Below are positions 8,047 through 17,788 of a stretch of DNA of 64,000 bases, in pieces. The DNA is from Bradyrhizobium sp. BR13661. Lineage in GTDB: Bacteria; Pseudomonadota; Alphaproteobacteria; Rhizobiales; Xanthobacteraceae. Where the stretch lies: the NCBI RefSeq assembly GCF_029892425.1, contig NZ_JARXWB010000022.1:78233-142232 (forward strand), written 5' to 3'. The first letter of the stretch is position 1; the number at the start of each line of letters is the position of its first letter. A program made the position numbers and the translations under genes. Below the pieces are notes generated by a model. That model was not told the origin of the DNA, searched no databases, and saw only the letters and a program-made list of their open reading frames with translations.

Positions 8047-9056
8047 GCGGACAGCGCCCCGACATTCGCGGCCATCGAGACATCTGTGCGAACGCAGCGC
8101 ACGACGTGCGAGGGGCCGACCTCGACCATCGGCGGCAGCGCCGCGCGGCATTTGTCCAGGACCAGCGGACAGCGATCGCCGAAGGCGCAGCCAACAGGCA
8201 GATCGGCGAGCTCCGGCACCGTGCCCGAGATCGTCGTCAGCCGCGTCCCCTTGCGCGCGCCGAGCTTTGGGCGGGCGCGGAACAGGCCTTGCGTATAGGG
8301 ATGGCCCATGCGGCGAAATACCTCGTCGGTCGGCCCGCTCTCGACGACGGTACCGCCATACATCACCATCATGCGCTGCACGTTCTCGGCGATGACGCCG
8401 AGATCATGCGAGATCAGGATCATCGACATGCCCCGCTCCTCGACGAGATCAGCGATGAGATCGAGGATCTGGCCCTGGATGGTGACGTCGAGCGCGGTGG
8501 TCGGCTCGTCTGCAATCAACAGATCAGGCTCACAGGCGAGTGCCATCGCGATCGTGACGCGCTGGCGCTGGCCGCCGGAGAACTGGTGCGGATAGGCATC
8601 GATGCGCTTGGCGGGATCGGGCAGCCCGACGCGGTCGAGCAAGGCGATCGCCTCCTTGCGCGCCTGCGCGGCGGAATATTTCTTGTGACGCCGCAGCGGC
8701 TCGGCGACCTGATGGCCGATCGTGTGCATCGGGTTCAGCGCCGTCATCGGCTCCTGGAAGATCATGCTGATGCGGTTACCGCGCAGCTTGCAGTATTCCG
8801 CATCCGGAAGGCGGGCGAGCTCGTTGCCGTCAAGCTTGATGCTGCCCGTGACGACCGCGCTGTCGGGAAGCAACCCCATCAGCGACAGCGCCGTGACCGA
8901 CTTGCCACATCCGGATTCACCGACAAGCCCGAGCGTCTCGCCGCGCTTCAGCGCAAAGCTGACGCCGCGCACGGCCTGCGCCGGACCGCGGCTGGTGTTG
9001 AGGCGGACGCCGAGATTATCGACCTCGATCAGGGTTGCGGGACCAGCCATCGTCAC
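8043..9056 (-). CDS. Oligopeptide-type ABC transporter ATPase (DppD/OppD-like)
   Basis: A 337-residue ATPase, partner of the DppF-like protein. Walker A GESGCGKS is at residues 46-53, the signature is FSGGQRQR, Walker B is LLIADEPT, and the H-loop sits in ILISHDLG. A C-terminal cysteine-containing extension (GCAFGDRCPLVLDKC) is as expected for OppD/DppD. The start is taken as GTG at 9056, which forms a GTGA overlap with the stop of the permease gene; an ATG two codons later (9050) is an equally possible start. Translational coupling with both flanking genes indicates balanced production of the transporter parts. Confidence 0.92.
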   Translation of the reverse strand: MTMAGPATLIEVDNLGVRLNTSRGPAQAVRGVSFALKRGETLGLVGESGCGKSVTALSLMGLLPDSAVVTGSIKLDGNELARLPDAEYCKLRGNRISMIFQEPMTALNPMHTIGHQVAEPLRRHKKYSAAQARKEAIALLDRVGLPDPAKRIDAYPHQFSGGQRQRVTIAMALACEPDLLIADEPTTALDVTIQGQILDLIADLVEERGMSMILISHDLGVIAENVQRMMVMYGGTVVESGPTDEVFRRMGHPYTQGLFRARPKLGARKGTRLTTISGTVPELADLPVGCAFGDRCPLVLDKCRAALPPMVEVGPSHVVRCVRTDVSMAANVGALSA

Positions 9057-9946
9057 CGCTCGCGCGCCAGTCGCGGATCGAGCAGATCGCGCAATCCATC
9101 ACCGAGCAGATTGAGACCGAGCACGGCGATCGCGATCGCCGCGCCGGGATAGACCGCGAGCATCGGCGACTGGAACAGCATGGTCTGCGCATCGTTCAGC
9201 ATCCGGCCCCAGGACGGCTGGGGCGGCTGGGTGCCGAGGCCGAGATAGGACAGCGCGGCTTCGGCGAGAATCGCCAGCGCGAACTGAATGGTTGCCTGCA
9301 CGATCAGGATTGACAGGATGTTCGGCAAGACGTGCTCGATGGTGATGCGGAAAGCGCCCTTCCCCGAAGCACGTGCCGCCAGCACGAATTCACGCGCCCA
9401 GATCGCATTGGCCGAGCCGCGCGTCAGCCGGGTCAAGGTGGGGATCTGGAAGATGCCGATCGCGATGATCGAGGTCACCATGCCCGGGCCTGCGACCGCG
9501 GCGAGCATGATCGCCGAGAGCACCGCCGGAAAAGCGAAGGTGAAGTCGGAGAAGCGCATGATGATCTCTTCGGTCCAGCCGCGCTTGGCCGAGGCGATCA
9601 GGCCAAGGCAGACGCCGAAGGAAAGACCGATGCTGACCGCGATGATGCCGACCAGGATGGTCGAGCGCGCGCCCGCGAGCAGCAGCGAGACGATATCGCG
9701 GCCGAACGAATCAGTACCGAGCCAGTGCGCCGCCGACGGCGGCCGCAGCTTCGAGGCGATGTCGATCTCGTAAGGCGACCAGGGCGTCCAAACCAGCGAA
9801 AGCAACGCCGAGACCACCACCAGCAGGCTGAGCGCGCCGCCCAACACAAAGCTGCGATGGCGCAGCGCGCGGCCCCAGAAGGTCTTTGCCGGCAAGGAGC
9901 GCGTTGTGATCGGCGCGTCAACCGGAGTGGATAGCTGCGCGCTCAC
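9053..9946 (-). CDS. Oligopeptide-type ABC transporter permease (DppC/OppC-like)
   Basis: Inner-membrane permease of 297 residues. The start is GTG at 9946, overlapping the stop of the first permease gene by GTGA and opening with VSAQLSTPV; longer readings are not protein-like. About six membrane segments are seen, the first at about residues 33-55. The LGTDSFGRDIVSLLLAGARS block and the EAA loop (EFVLAARASGKGAFRITIEHVLPN), which docks the ATPases, are diagnostic for the C-type permease. It pairs with the 9943-10893 product to make the channel. Confidence 0.92.
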   Translation of the reverse strand: MSAQLSTPVDAPITTRSLPAKTFWGRALRHRSFVLGGALSLLVVVSALLSLVWTPWSPYEIDIASKLRPPSAAHWLGTDSFGRDIVSLLLAGARSTILVGIIAVSIGLSFGVCLGLIASAKRGWTEEIIMRFSDFTFAFPAVLSAIMLAAVAGPGMVTSIIAIGIFQIPTLTRLTRGSANAIWAREFVLAARASGKGAFRITIEHVLPNILSILIVQATIQFALAILAEAALSYLGLGTQPPQPSWGRMLNDAQTMLFQSPMLAVYPGAAIAIAVLGLNLLGDGLRDLLDPRLARER

Positions 9947-10893
9947 AGGTCGTGCACCTTGATGCGGGGATCGATGAAAGCATAGAGCACGTCGACCACG
10001 AAATTGACGATAACGACCATGGCGGCAAGAAGCATCACGCAATTGCGCACCACGATCAGGTCGCGATTGGCAATCGACTGGAAGATCAGCCGGCCGAGGC
10101 CGGGCAGATAGAACACATTCTCGATCACGATGGTGCCGGCGAGCAGGTTGGCGAATTGGAGACCCATTACCGTCATCACGGGGATCATGGCATTGCGCAG
10201 CACATGGCTCCACAGCACCTCACGCTTGCCGAGCCCCTTTGCGCGCGCCGTGCGGACGAAGTCTTCGCGCAGCACTTCCAGCACCGCAGAGCGTGTGACG
10301 CGGGCAAGGATTGCGGCCTGCACCACGGCGAGCGAGATCGACGGCAGCAGCAGCGATTTCACCCCCGGCCAGATGCCGTCATCCCAACCGGCAAAGCCGC
10401 CGGCGGAGAGCCATTGCAGCCGCACGGCGAACAGCAGCACCAGAAGAATTGCGAACCAGAAATTCGGCAACGCGATGCCCACTTGCGTCAGCGACATCAC
10501 GCCGACGTCGCCGAGCTTGTTGTGGTTGGCCGCGGTGTAGATGCCGGCCGAGAGCGCCAACACCACCGTGATCAGCATCGACATGATGGCGAGCGGGATG
10601 GTCAGCACCAGCCGCTCCACGATCAGGCTGGCGACCGGCGTGCCGTAGACATAAGAATTGCCGAGATCGCCGACGAACAGTCCCTTGATCCATTGGAGAT
10701 ACCGGACAGCCAACGGCTGATCGAGTCCGAGCTTGACCGTGAGGGCACGGACCGCGTCGGCCGACGCATCGGCACCCATCAGCATCTGGGCGGCATTGCC
10801 CGGCAACGCATCCAGCACCAGGAAAATGATCACGGACGCTCCGACCAGCGTCGCCAGCAAGGTCAGGACACGTCGGAGGACAAATACGCTCAT
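9943..10893 (-). CDS. Oligopeptide-type ABC transporter permease (DppB/OppB-like)
   Basis: Inner-membrane permease of 316 residues with about six membrane helices. The N-terminal helix (RRVLTLLATLVGASVIIFLVL) and the following periplasmic part with LGLDQPLAVRYLQWIKGLFVGDLGNSY are hallmarks of the B-type permease. The EAA loop FVRTARAKGLGKREVLWSHVLRNA (split here for clarity at residues about 215-238) docks the ATPase. It is the first gene of the transporter set, 84 bases after the amidase gene on the same strand, with a small hairpin between them at 10935-10949. Confidence 0.92.
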   Translation of the reverse strand: MSVFVLRRVLTLLATLVGASVIIFLVLDALPGNAAQMLMGADASADAVRALTVKLGLDQPLAVRYLQWIKGLFVGDLGNSYVYGTPVASLIVERLVLTIPLAIMSMLITVVLALSAGIYTAANHNKLGDVGVMSLTQVGIALPNFWFAILLVLLFAVRLQWLSAGGFAGWDDGIWPGVKSLLLPSISLAVVQAAILARVTRSAVLEVLREDFVRTARAKGLGKREVLWSHVLRNAMIPVMTVMGLQFANLLAGTIVIENVFYLPGLGRLIFQSIANRDLIVVRNCVMLLAAMVVIVNFVVDVLYAFIDPRIKVHDL

Positions 10894-10934
10894 GCGTGAT
10901 CAGGGTCAGGGCTCATTAGCGGCACGATCAACAT

Positions 10935-10949
10935 GTCCGGACGCCGGAC
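10935..10949 (-). other. Small hairpin between amidase and permease genes
   Basis: GTCCGG-ACG-CCGGAC, a perfect 6-bp stem with a 3-base loop in the 84-base spacer. There is no U run, so it is more likely an RNA processing or stability element than a terminator. Confidence 0.4.
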
Positions 10950-10977
10950 GCAAGCCCTTTGCGGCCAGTGCATGCCG

Positions 10978-12399
10978 TCATTCCGGCCGGCGGGCGAGAA
11001 GGTCGTGGGAGGCCTCGAACAGCGCGCTCACCCGCAGCAATTCCGCATCCGCCCGGAAGCGGCCGACGAGCTGGAGCCCGATCGGCAGGCCGTCGCGGCC
11101 GAAGCCGCAGGGCAGACTGATCGCGGGGTGGCCGGTCATGTTGAACGGCATGGTCCAGGGGAACCAGTGCGGCCGGACGCTATCGAACCAGTGGCCGTCG
11201 ATCTCGATCTTGCCGAACAGGTCCTGGTCGATCGGCAGCGCGGTGCGAGTGATGGTCGGCATCGCCAAGAGGTGTCCGCGCGCAAGCAGGGATTGCACGC
11301 GACGGAACAACGCTGTGCGCGCGAACATCGCCTCCTGATAGTCAACGCCGCTGACATTGGTGGCCAGCGCGATCTGCTTGACGAAGGCTTCACTCAAGAC
11401 GCTGCCATGCTCGGCCACCAGCTTGGAGAACCGCGAACGCCAGACGGTGTGGTTGATGGCGCGCCAGATCGGCTCGACGTCGTAACCCTCGCCGGAGAAC
11501 TCTTCAAGTTCGGCGCCAAGGCTCGCCAATCGGTCGAGGCTCGCCTTGAAAGCCGTGGCGACATCCGCAGAGACCGGGCGTCCGGGCGGCGAGGCGCAGA
11601 ACAGGATTTTTTGGCCGCGCAGGTCGCCGCGCGGAGCGGCGGTGCCGATGAAATCGGGCACGGGCACGCCGATCGACCAGGGATCGCAGGCGTCCTCGCC
11701 AGCCATCGCCTGCATCATCAGCGCGGTGTCGGCAACGGTGCGCGTGGTCGGTGTGACATAGGTCTGGTTGCCGAACGCATCCAACGCCTGGCTGTGCGCG
11801 ATCACGCCGTTGCTTTGCTTCAGCCCGACCACACCGTTGCAGGCGGCGGGAATCCGCGTCGAACCGCCTCCGTCAGTCGCAATCGCCAGCGGCGCAATGC
11901 CGCTCGCCACCGCCACGGCCGCACCGCCGCTGGAGCCTCCGGACGAACGCTCCGCGCTCCAGGCATTGCGAGTACGCCCGAACAGCGGCGAGTCGGTCAC
12001 GCACTTGCTGCCAAATTCCGGTGTCGTGGTCTTGCCGATCAGGATCGCGCCTTCCGCGCGGAGCTTCGCGACAGCGACGGCATCCTCATTGGGGACGTTG
12101 TCCTTGTAGGGAACAGCGCCGAAGGTGGTCTTCACGCCCTTGGTGTTGACGATGTCCTTGATCGTGACGGGAAGGCCATGGAGAAGACCGAGCGGCCCAC
12201 CAGCCATTACTTTGCGCTCAGCTTCGTGCGCCGCTTCCATTGCTTCGTCGCCGCAGATCGTGACGAAGCAGTTCAGCTCGGGCTGCAGCGCTTCAGCGCG
12301 CTTGAGCACCGCGCTGGTGACTTCGACCGGCGAGACTTTCTTGCTGGCGATGCGTTCGCGCAGTTCGGTGGCTGAGAGGAAACAGAGATCGTCGCTCAT
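10978..12399 (-). CDS. Amidase, amidase-signature family
   Basis: A 473-residue cytoplasmic hydrolase of the amidase-signature family, which cleaves carboxamides to acid and ammonia or amine. The Ser-cisSer-Lys triad can be placed: Lys81 (TIKD), cis-Ser156 in SSGGSSGG, and nucleophile Ser180 in DGGGSTRIPA, with the 24-residue spacing usual for the family. The length is typical, and no GatA-specific context (gatB, gatC) is nearby, so it is not the tRNA amidotransferase subunit. It is encoded just upstream of the Opp/Dpp-like transporter on the same strand, so it may hydrolyse the imported compound. The gene lies 111 bases after the PfkB kinase gene, and whether it shares that operon's transcript is open. 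Substrate unknown. Confidence 0.88.
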   Translation of the reverse strand: MSDDLCFLSATELRERIASKKVSPVEVTSAVLKRAEALQPELNCFVTICGDEAMEAAHEAERKVMAGGPLGLLHGLPVTIKDIVNTKGVKTTFGAVPYKDNVPNEDAVAVAKLRAEGAILIGKTTTPEFGSKCVTDSPLFGRTRNAWSAERSSGGSSGGAAVAVASGIAPLAIATDGGGSTRIPAACNGVVGLKQSNGVIAHSQALDAFGNQTYVTPTTRTVADTALMMQAMAGEDACDPWSIGVPVPDFIGTAAPRGDLRGQKILFCASPPGRPVSADVATAFKASLDRLASLGAELEEFSGEGYDVEPIWRAINHTVWRSRFSKLVAEHGSVLSEAFVKQIALATNVSGVDYQEAMFARTALFRRVQSLLARGHLLAMPTITRTALPIDQDLFGKIEIDGHWFDSVRPHWFPWTMPFNMTGHPAISLPCGFGRDGLPIGLQLVGRFRADAELLRVSALFEASHDLLARRPE

Positions 12400-12510
12400 C
12401 GTGGCACGCTCGCGTCAGGATGCGCGGACCTTGCCAGCGCAAACCTGCCCTGTCCATTTCGGCTGGCGCATGGCCGCACTCCACCGGAACATCGCGGAAG
12501 CCCTGCGGCC

Positions 12511-13446
12511 TCACCAACTCCAGCTGATCTCGTGGCTCCAGGGCGGATCGGCGCCGGGGCGGGTGCAGGTCAGGCCGGCGCAATTGGCGGCAAAGGACAG
12601 CGCACGGCGGAGCTCGTCAGTGCTGATGTCCTTCAGTTGCGATCGGGCGAGACGGCCTTGCTTGTGCAGGGCGAACAGCATGGCGGCCTGAAAGCTGTCG
12701 CCGGCGCCGATCGTATCGGCGACCTCGATATTCGGTGCCTCAACCTCGATCTCACCGGCGCTTGCATGCCAGGCGACGGCACCGTTGTTGCCGCGGGTAA
12801 TAACGACAAGGCTCGCGCCCTGCGCCAGCAGCGCACTCGCGCGCTGCTGATACGGCTCCTCCCCGAACAGATAGGCGAAGTCGATATCCGACATCTTGAT
12901 GAGATCGGCGCTGGCGGCGAATTCGGCCATGCGCGCAAGATAAGCTCGCTTGTCCTTGACCAGATTGGGGCGGCAGTTCGGATCGAACGAGATCGTCGAC
13001 GACGCCTTCGCATCGGCGATCAGCGCCTTGGTCTCGGCTGCGCCCTGGTCGTTGACCAGCGTGGTGGAGCCGACATGAACGGCCTCGACCGTATCGAAAG
13101 GAATGCTTCCTCGCCGAAACATCCAGTTCCGCGTCGCGGTCTCGGCGTCATAGAAGGCGTAGTGCGACTCGCCGGCGACAATGCGGACAAAGGCGAGCGT
13201 CGTTTGATGATCGCTACGCGTGGCGAGGCTGAGCTCAACGTTCGACGCCGCCGCGTGATCCGCGATCATGCGCCCGAACAGATCAGTCGAGATGCCGCCG
13301 ACAAAACTCGTGGGTGCGCCGAGCCGCGCGATGCCGATCGCGACGTTTAGGCAGGAGCCGCCGACCGCCGGCATCACCGCCTCGCGGCCCACAGCATTTT
13401 GCGTTGGGACGAAATCGATCAGCGCGTCGCCGCAGGAAATCAGCAT
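12511..13446 (-). CDS. PfkB-family carbohydrate kinase (fructokinase-like)
   Basis: A 311-residue ribokinase-like sugar kinase that phosphorylates a sugar with ATP in the cytoplasm. It starts with the typical MLISCGDALIDF strand and has the GGSCLNVAIGIARLG signature at residues 29-43. The catalytic base Asp250 lies in the DTIGAGDSF motif near residues 244-252. The family includes fructokinase, ribokinase and adenosine kinase. The operon context, with a polyol transporter, SDR dehydrogenase and pentulose kinase, favours fructokinase, acting on fructose made by oxidation of sorbitol or mannitol. The FGGY kinase gene ends 5 bases before its start, so the two are co-transcribed. Confidence 0.85.
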   Translation of the reverse strand: MLISCGDALIDFVPTQNAVGREAVMPAVGGSCLNVAIGIARLGAPTSFVGGISTDLFGRMIADHAAASNVELSLATRSDHQTTLAFVRIVAGESHYAFYDAETATRNWMFRRGSIPFDTVEAVHVGSTTLVNDQGAAETKALIADAKASSTISFDPNCRPNLVKDKRAYLARMAEFAASADLIKMSDIDFAYLFGEEPYQQRASALLAQGASLVVITRGNNGAVAWHASAGEIEVEAPNIEVADTIGAGDSFQAAMLFALHKQGRLARSQLKDISTDELRRALSFAANCAGLTCTRPGADPPWSHEISWSW

Positions 13447-13451
13447 GACTC

Positions 13452-15098
13452 TTAACCCTTGACGATGTCGCGCATCGCCGCACGGCTGCCACGATCGATC
13501 TCGCGCAGCAGCTTGTACACCCCGCGCTTCCTGGTGTGAAACGCGGCCATGTCAGGCGCGGTCGGCTCGCTCTTGCGTCCGAGCGCCGACATTTTGGCCA
13601 TGGTTTCGCCGATCGAGGCATAGGCGCCGCCGGCGACCGCCCCCAGCATCGCAGCCCCTAGCAGCACCGGCTCCCTGGTTTGCGGCAGCGCGACGGTAAG
13701 GCCCGTGGTATCAGCCATGATCTGCCGTACCAGCGGACTACGGCTCGCGCCGCCCCCCATGATCATGATGCCGGCATGGACGCCGTGTGCCGCAAAAGCC
13801 TCGATCACCTCGGCGAGCCCATAGGCGAGCCCGCACAGGCCGGCGAGGAACAGCCGTTCCATCGACCTGACATCGGTGTCGAGATCGAGGCCCGCGATTA
13901 CCGCGCGGGTGTCGGGGTCGGCGTAAGGCGAGCGGTTGCCGATAAACTCAGGGAGCACGTGAACGTCGCGGGCGACCAGCGCGGCGCGACTGGCATCGCC
14001 CGCGCGCGCGATAATGCGGCGCTCGAGAAATTCAATGAGGTCGACGCCCTCACTGCGCGCCGCCGCGTGCGCTTCCGCGTGGCCGGGATGCGATTTGAGA
14101 AGGTGGTCGATCGCCGCGCCGGCGGCCGACTGGCCGCCCTCGTTGAGCCAGAAGTCGGGCACCATGCCGGAGTAATAAGGACCCCAGACGCCAGGCACGA
14201 AGCACGGCTCCTTCGTCGTCGCCATGATGCAGGCCGACGTTCCCATGATGTAGGCGAGACGATCGGTGACGTCCGTTGTTCCGCCGGCTCCGTCGCGCCC
14301 GCCGATCGCGCCGATGCCCCCAGCATGCGCATCGATCAGGGAGGCCCCGACCGGCGTGCCAGGCGACAGACCGAGGTCGGCCGCAGCGGCGCCGATCAGG
14401 CCGGCGCCGAGGCGCGTGCCGGGCGCGACGATCTCGGTGCCGATACGAGCGTAGTTCTCGCTGACGAAATCCGACAGGCCGATACGCTTGAAGAATGGCG
14501 CACTCCAGCCGCCGCTGTCATGTGCGAGGTAGTTCCACTTGCAGGTGACGGTGCAGGTCGAACGTTGCAGCGATCCTGTCGCGCGCCAGGTGAGATAGTC
14601 TGCCAGATCGAAAAAATGCCCGGCGGCATCGAAGCTCGCGCGCAGATGCCGTTTCAGCCAAAGGAGTTTCGGCATCTCCATCTCGGGCGAGATGGAGCCA
14701 CCGACATAGCGCAGCACATCGTCCGCGGTCTCGTTGATCAGTCGCGCTTCGGCAATGGCGCGGTGATCCATCCAGACTATGACGTTGCGCTGCTTGTCGC
14801 CGGAGGCGCTGACCGTGACTGGCTCGCCCTTGACGTCGAGCACCACCAGGGAACAGGTCGCATCAAACCCGATGCCGCCGACGCTGTCGGGCGCGATCGC
14901 CGCCTCCGCCATCGCCGCCCGGACCGATTTGACGCAGGCCTGCCAGATATCCTCCGACGACTGCTCGACGATGTCGCCGGCCTCGTGCCAGATCCGGATC
15001 GGATGTTTGGCGGTCGCAAGTAGCGTGCCCGCCTCGTCAAACACCCCTGCCCGCGTGCTCGTGGTCCCTACATCGACGCCGATATACGCTCGCGGCAT
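13452..15098 (-). CDS. FGGY-family pentulose kinase (D-ribulokinase-like)
   Basis: A 548-residue kinase with two actin-like domains. The N-terminal phosphate loop reads IGVDVGTTSTRAGVFD (residues 6-21), and the C-terminal domain has the IMIMGGGASRSPLVRQIMADTT adenosine motif (split at residues about 448-469). The length and the WMDHRAIAEA block match FGGY pentulose kinases such as D-ribulokinase rather than xylulokinase (about 480-500 residues) or glycerol kinase. It would phosphorylate a ketopentose made by the SDR dehydrogenase encoded 38 bases upstream. Substrate choice between D-ribulose and L-ribulose is not certain from sequence. Confidence 0.82.
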   Translation of the reverse strand: MPRAYIGVDVGTTSTRAGVFDEAGTLLATAKHPIRIWHEAGDIVEQSSEDIWQACVKSVRAAMAEAAIAPDSVGGIGFDATCSLVVLDVKGEPVTVSASGDKQRNVIVWMDHRAIAEARLINETADDVLRYVGGSISPEMEMPKLLWLKRHLRASFDAAGHFFDLADYLTWRATGSLQRSTCTVTCKWNYLAHDSGGWSAPFFKRIGLSDFVSENYARIGTEIVAPGTRLGAGLIGAAAADLGLSPGTPVGASLIDAHAGGIGAIGGRDGAGGTTDVTDRLAYIMGTSACIMATTKEPCFVPGVWGPYYSGMVPDFWLNEGGQSAAGAAIDHLLKSHPGHAEAHAAARSEGVDLIEFLERRIIARAGDASRAALVARDVHVLPEFIGNRSPYADPDTRAVIAGLDLDTDVRSMERLFLAGLCGLAYGLAEVIEAFAAHGVHAGIMIMGGGASRSPLVRQIMADTTGLTVALPQTREPVLLGAAMLGAVAGGAYASIGETMAKMSALGRKSEPTAPDMAAFHTRKRGVYKLLREIDRGSRAAMRDIVKG

Positions 15099-15136
15099 TG
15101 TCGCTCCCGGAAGCTCTCGTCAAGTTTGACGCAAGC

Positions 15137-15910
15137 CTACCAGCAAGTGTAGCCGCCATCCACCAGCACGATGCTTCCTGTCATCAGGCTTGCGGCCTCG
15201 GATGCGAGGAACAGGACGACCGAGGCGATCTCCTCGACCTGTCCCATCCGCCCCATCGGAGTTCCACCGATCCAGGCGTCGTACATTTTCGGGGTGCTTT
15301 TCACGAAGGCATTGAGTGGCGTGTCGATATAGGTCGGGGCCACCGCGTTGACGCGGATGCCGCGCGCGCCCCATTCGGCGGCCAGCGACTTGGTCAGATG
15401 GTGCACGCCGGCCTTGGAAGCGTTGTAGAAGCACTGCTCCTGCGGCTTGTTGACGATGAATCCGGACATCGATCCGACATTGACGATGGCACCGCTCCTG
15501 GCGTTGAGCATGTGCTTGCCGAATTCGCGGCAGCACCAGAAGGTGCCGTTGAGATTGACGTCGATGACATTCAGCCAGTGCTCGTCGGTGACGGTCTCGG
15601 CCGGCGTTTCGCTGCGGGCAATGCCGGCATTGTTGACGAGGATGTCGACCTTGCCGTGGCGGGCGACGAGGTCGTTGGCGACCTCCGCCACGCGCTTGGT
15701 GTCGGTGACGTCCATGATCGCGGTCTCAATGTCAAAGCCCTTTGCTTTCAGGGTCGTCTTGGCGTCGCCGGCAACCTTGCTGTCGCGATCGCCGATGATC
15801 ACCTTGGCGCCGGCTTCGGCCAGCGCCTCCGCGCAGGCGAGGCCAATGCCCTGCCCGCCGCCGGTGATGAATGCGGTCTTACCGCTCAGCTTGAATTTTT
15901 CCAGGTACAT
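15137..15910 (-). CDS. SDR-family polyol/sugar dehydrogenase
   Basis: A 257-residue classical short-chain dehydrogenase, NAD(P)-dependent. The nucleotide loop TGGGQGIG is at residues 16-23 and the catalytic tetrad includes Asn98 region NNAG, Ser147/149 and YNASK (Tyr162, Lys166). The C-terminus ends GGYTCW, a tail often seen in arabinitol-, ribitol- and threitol-type polyol dehydrogenases. It lies between the transporter ATPase gene (20 bases) and the pentulose kinase gene, so the likely reaction is oxidation of an imported polyol to a ketose that the next gene's product phosphorylates. An exact substrate is not deducible. Confidence 0.85.
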   Translation of the reverse strand: MYLEKFKLSGKTAFITGGGQGIGLACAEALAEAGAKVIIGDRDSKVAGDAKTTLKAKGFDIETAIMDVTDTKRVAEVANDLVARHGKVDILVNNAGIARSETPAETVTDEHWLNVIDVNLNGTFWCCREFGKHMLNARSGAIVNVGSMSGFIVNKPQEQCFYNASKAGVHHLTKSLAAEWGARGIRVNAVAPTYIDTPLNAFVKSTPKMYDAWIGGTPMGRMGQVEEIASVVLFLASEAASLMTGSIVLVDGGYTCW

Positions 15911-15930
15911 GGTCGTCTTCCCGTTTCTTG

Positions 15931-16938
<1,008 letters not shown>

Positions 16939-16953
16939 GATCCGGCAGCCCCT

Positions 16954-17784
16954 TTACTTCACCGCGCCGAAGGTGAGCCCGCGCACGAGCTGCTTCTGGC
17001 TGAACCAACCGAGCACAAGAATGGGCGCAATCGCCAACGTCGAGGCAGCCGACAATTTTGCCCAGAACAGTCCTTCCGGACTGGAATAGGACGCGATGAA
17101 CGTGGTGAGTGGCGCAGCGTTCGAGGTCGACAGATTGAGCGTCCAGAATGCCTCGTTCCAGGCCAGGATCAGATTGAGCAGCAGCGTCGATGCGAGTCCA
17201 GGGATCGCCATCGGCGTCAGCACATAGATCAGCTCGCGGCCTATCGTGGCGCCGTCCATGCGCGCGGCCTCCAGGATGTCGCGCGGGATCTCCTTGAAAT
17301 AAGTGAAGAGCATCCAGATCACGATCGGCAGATTGCCGAGACAGAGGATGAAGATGAGACCGATGCGGGAATCGAGCAAGCCAAAGGTCTTGTAGATCAG
17401 GTAGATTGGAACGAGCACGCCGACCGGCGGCATCATCTTGGTCGAGAGCATCCAGAGCAGGATGTCCTTGGTGCGCTTGGTCGGCGAGAACGCCATCGAC
17501 CAGGCTGCGGGGACTGCAATCACGAGCGCAATCAGGGTCGAGCCACCGGCGATGATGATCGAGTTCATTGCGTGGAGCAGATAGTCGCTGCGCTCCTGAA
17601 CTGTCGCGTAGTTCTCCGTCGTCCAGTGGAAGAACAGGAAAGACGGCGGAATGGCGAAGGCTTCGAGCTCGGTCTTGAAGCTCGCCAGCACCATCCAAAG
17701 GATCGGGAAGAAGATCAGGAATCCGAAGAACCATGCCCCGATCGTCGAAACAACCACCCGCTGCGTCGTTGACTTGCGCGCCAT
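16954..17784 (-). CDS. Polyol/sugar ABC transporter permease (MalG/SmoG-like)
   Basis: A 276-residue inner-membrane protein with six predicted helices. The start is the ATG of MARKSTTQRVVVSTIG at 17784, four bases past the other permease stop; longer readings are not protein-like. The EAA docking loop EIPRDILEAARMDGATIGRE (residues about 170-189) is the mark of CUT1 permeases, and the LPIVIWMLFTYFKEIP stretch precedes it. It forms the channel with the 17789-18661 product. Confidence 0.92.
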   Translation of the reverse strand: MARKSTTQRVVVSTIGAWFFGFLIFFPILWMVLASFKTELEAFAIPPSFLFFHWTTENYATVQERSDYLLHAMNSIIIAGGSTLIALVIAVPAAWSMAFSPTKRTKDILLWMLSTKMMPPVGVLVPIYLIYKTFGLLDSRIGLIFILCLGNLPIVIWMLFTYFKEIPRDILEAARMDGATIGRELIYVLTPMAIPGLASTLLLNLILAWNEAFWTLNLSTSNAAPLTTFIASYSSPEGLFWAKLSAASTLAIAPILVLGWFSQKQLVRGLTFGAVK

Positions 17785-17788
17785 GATT

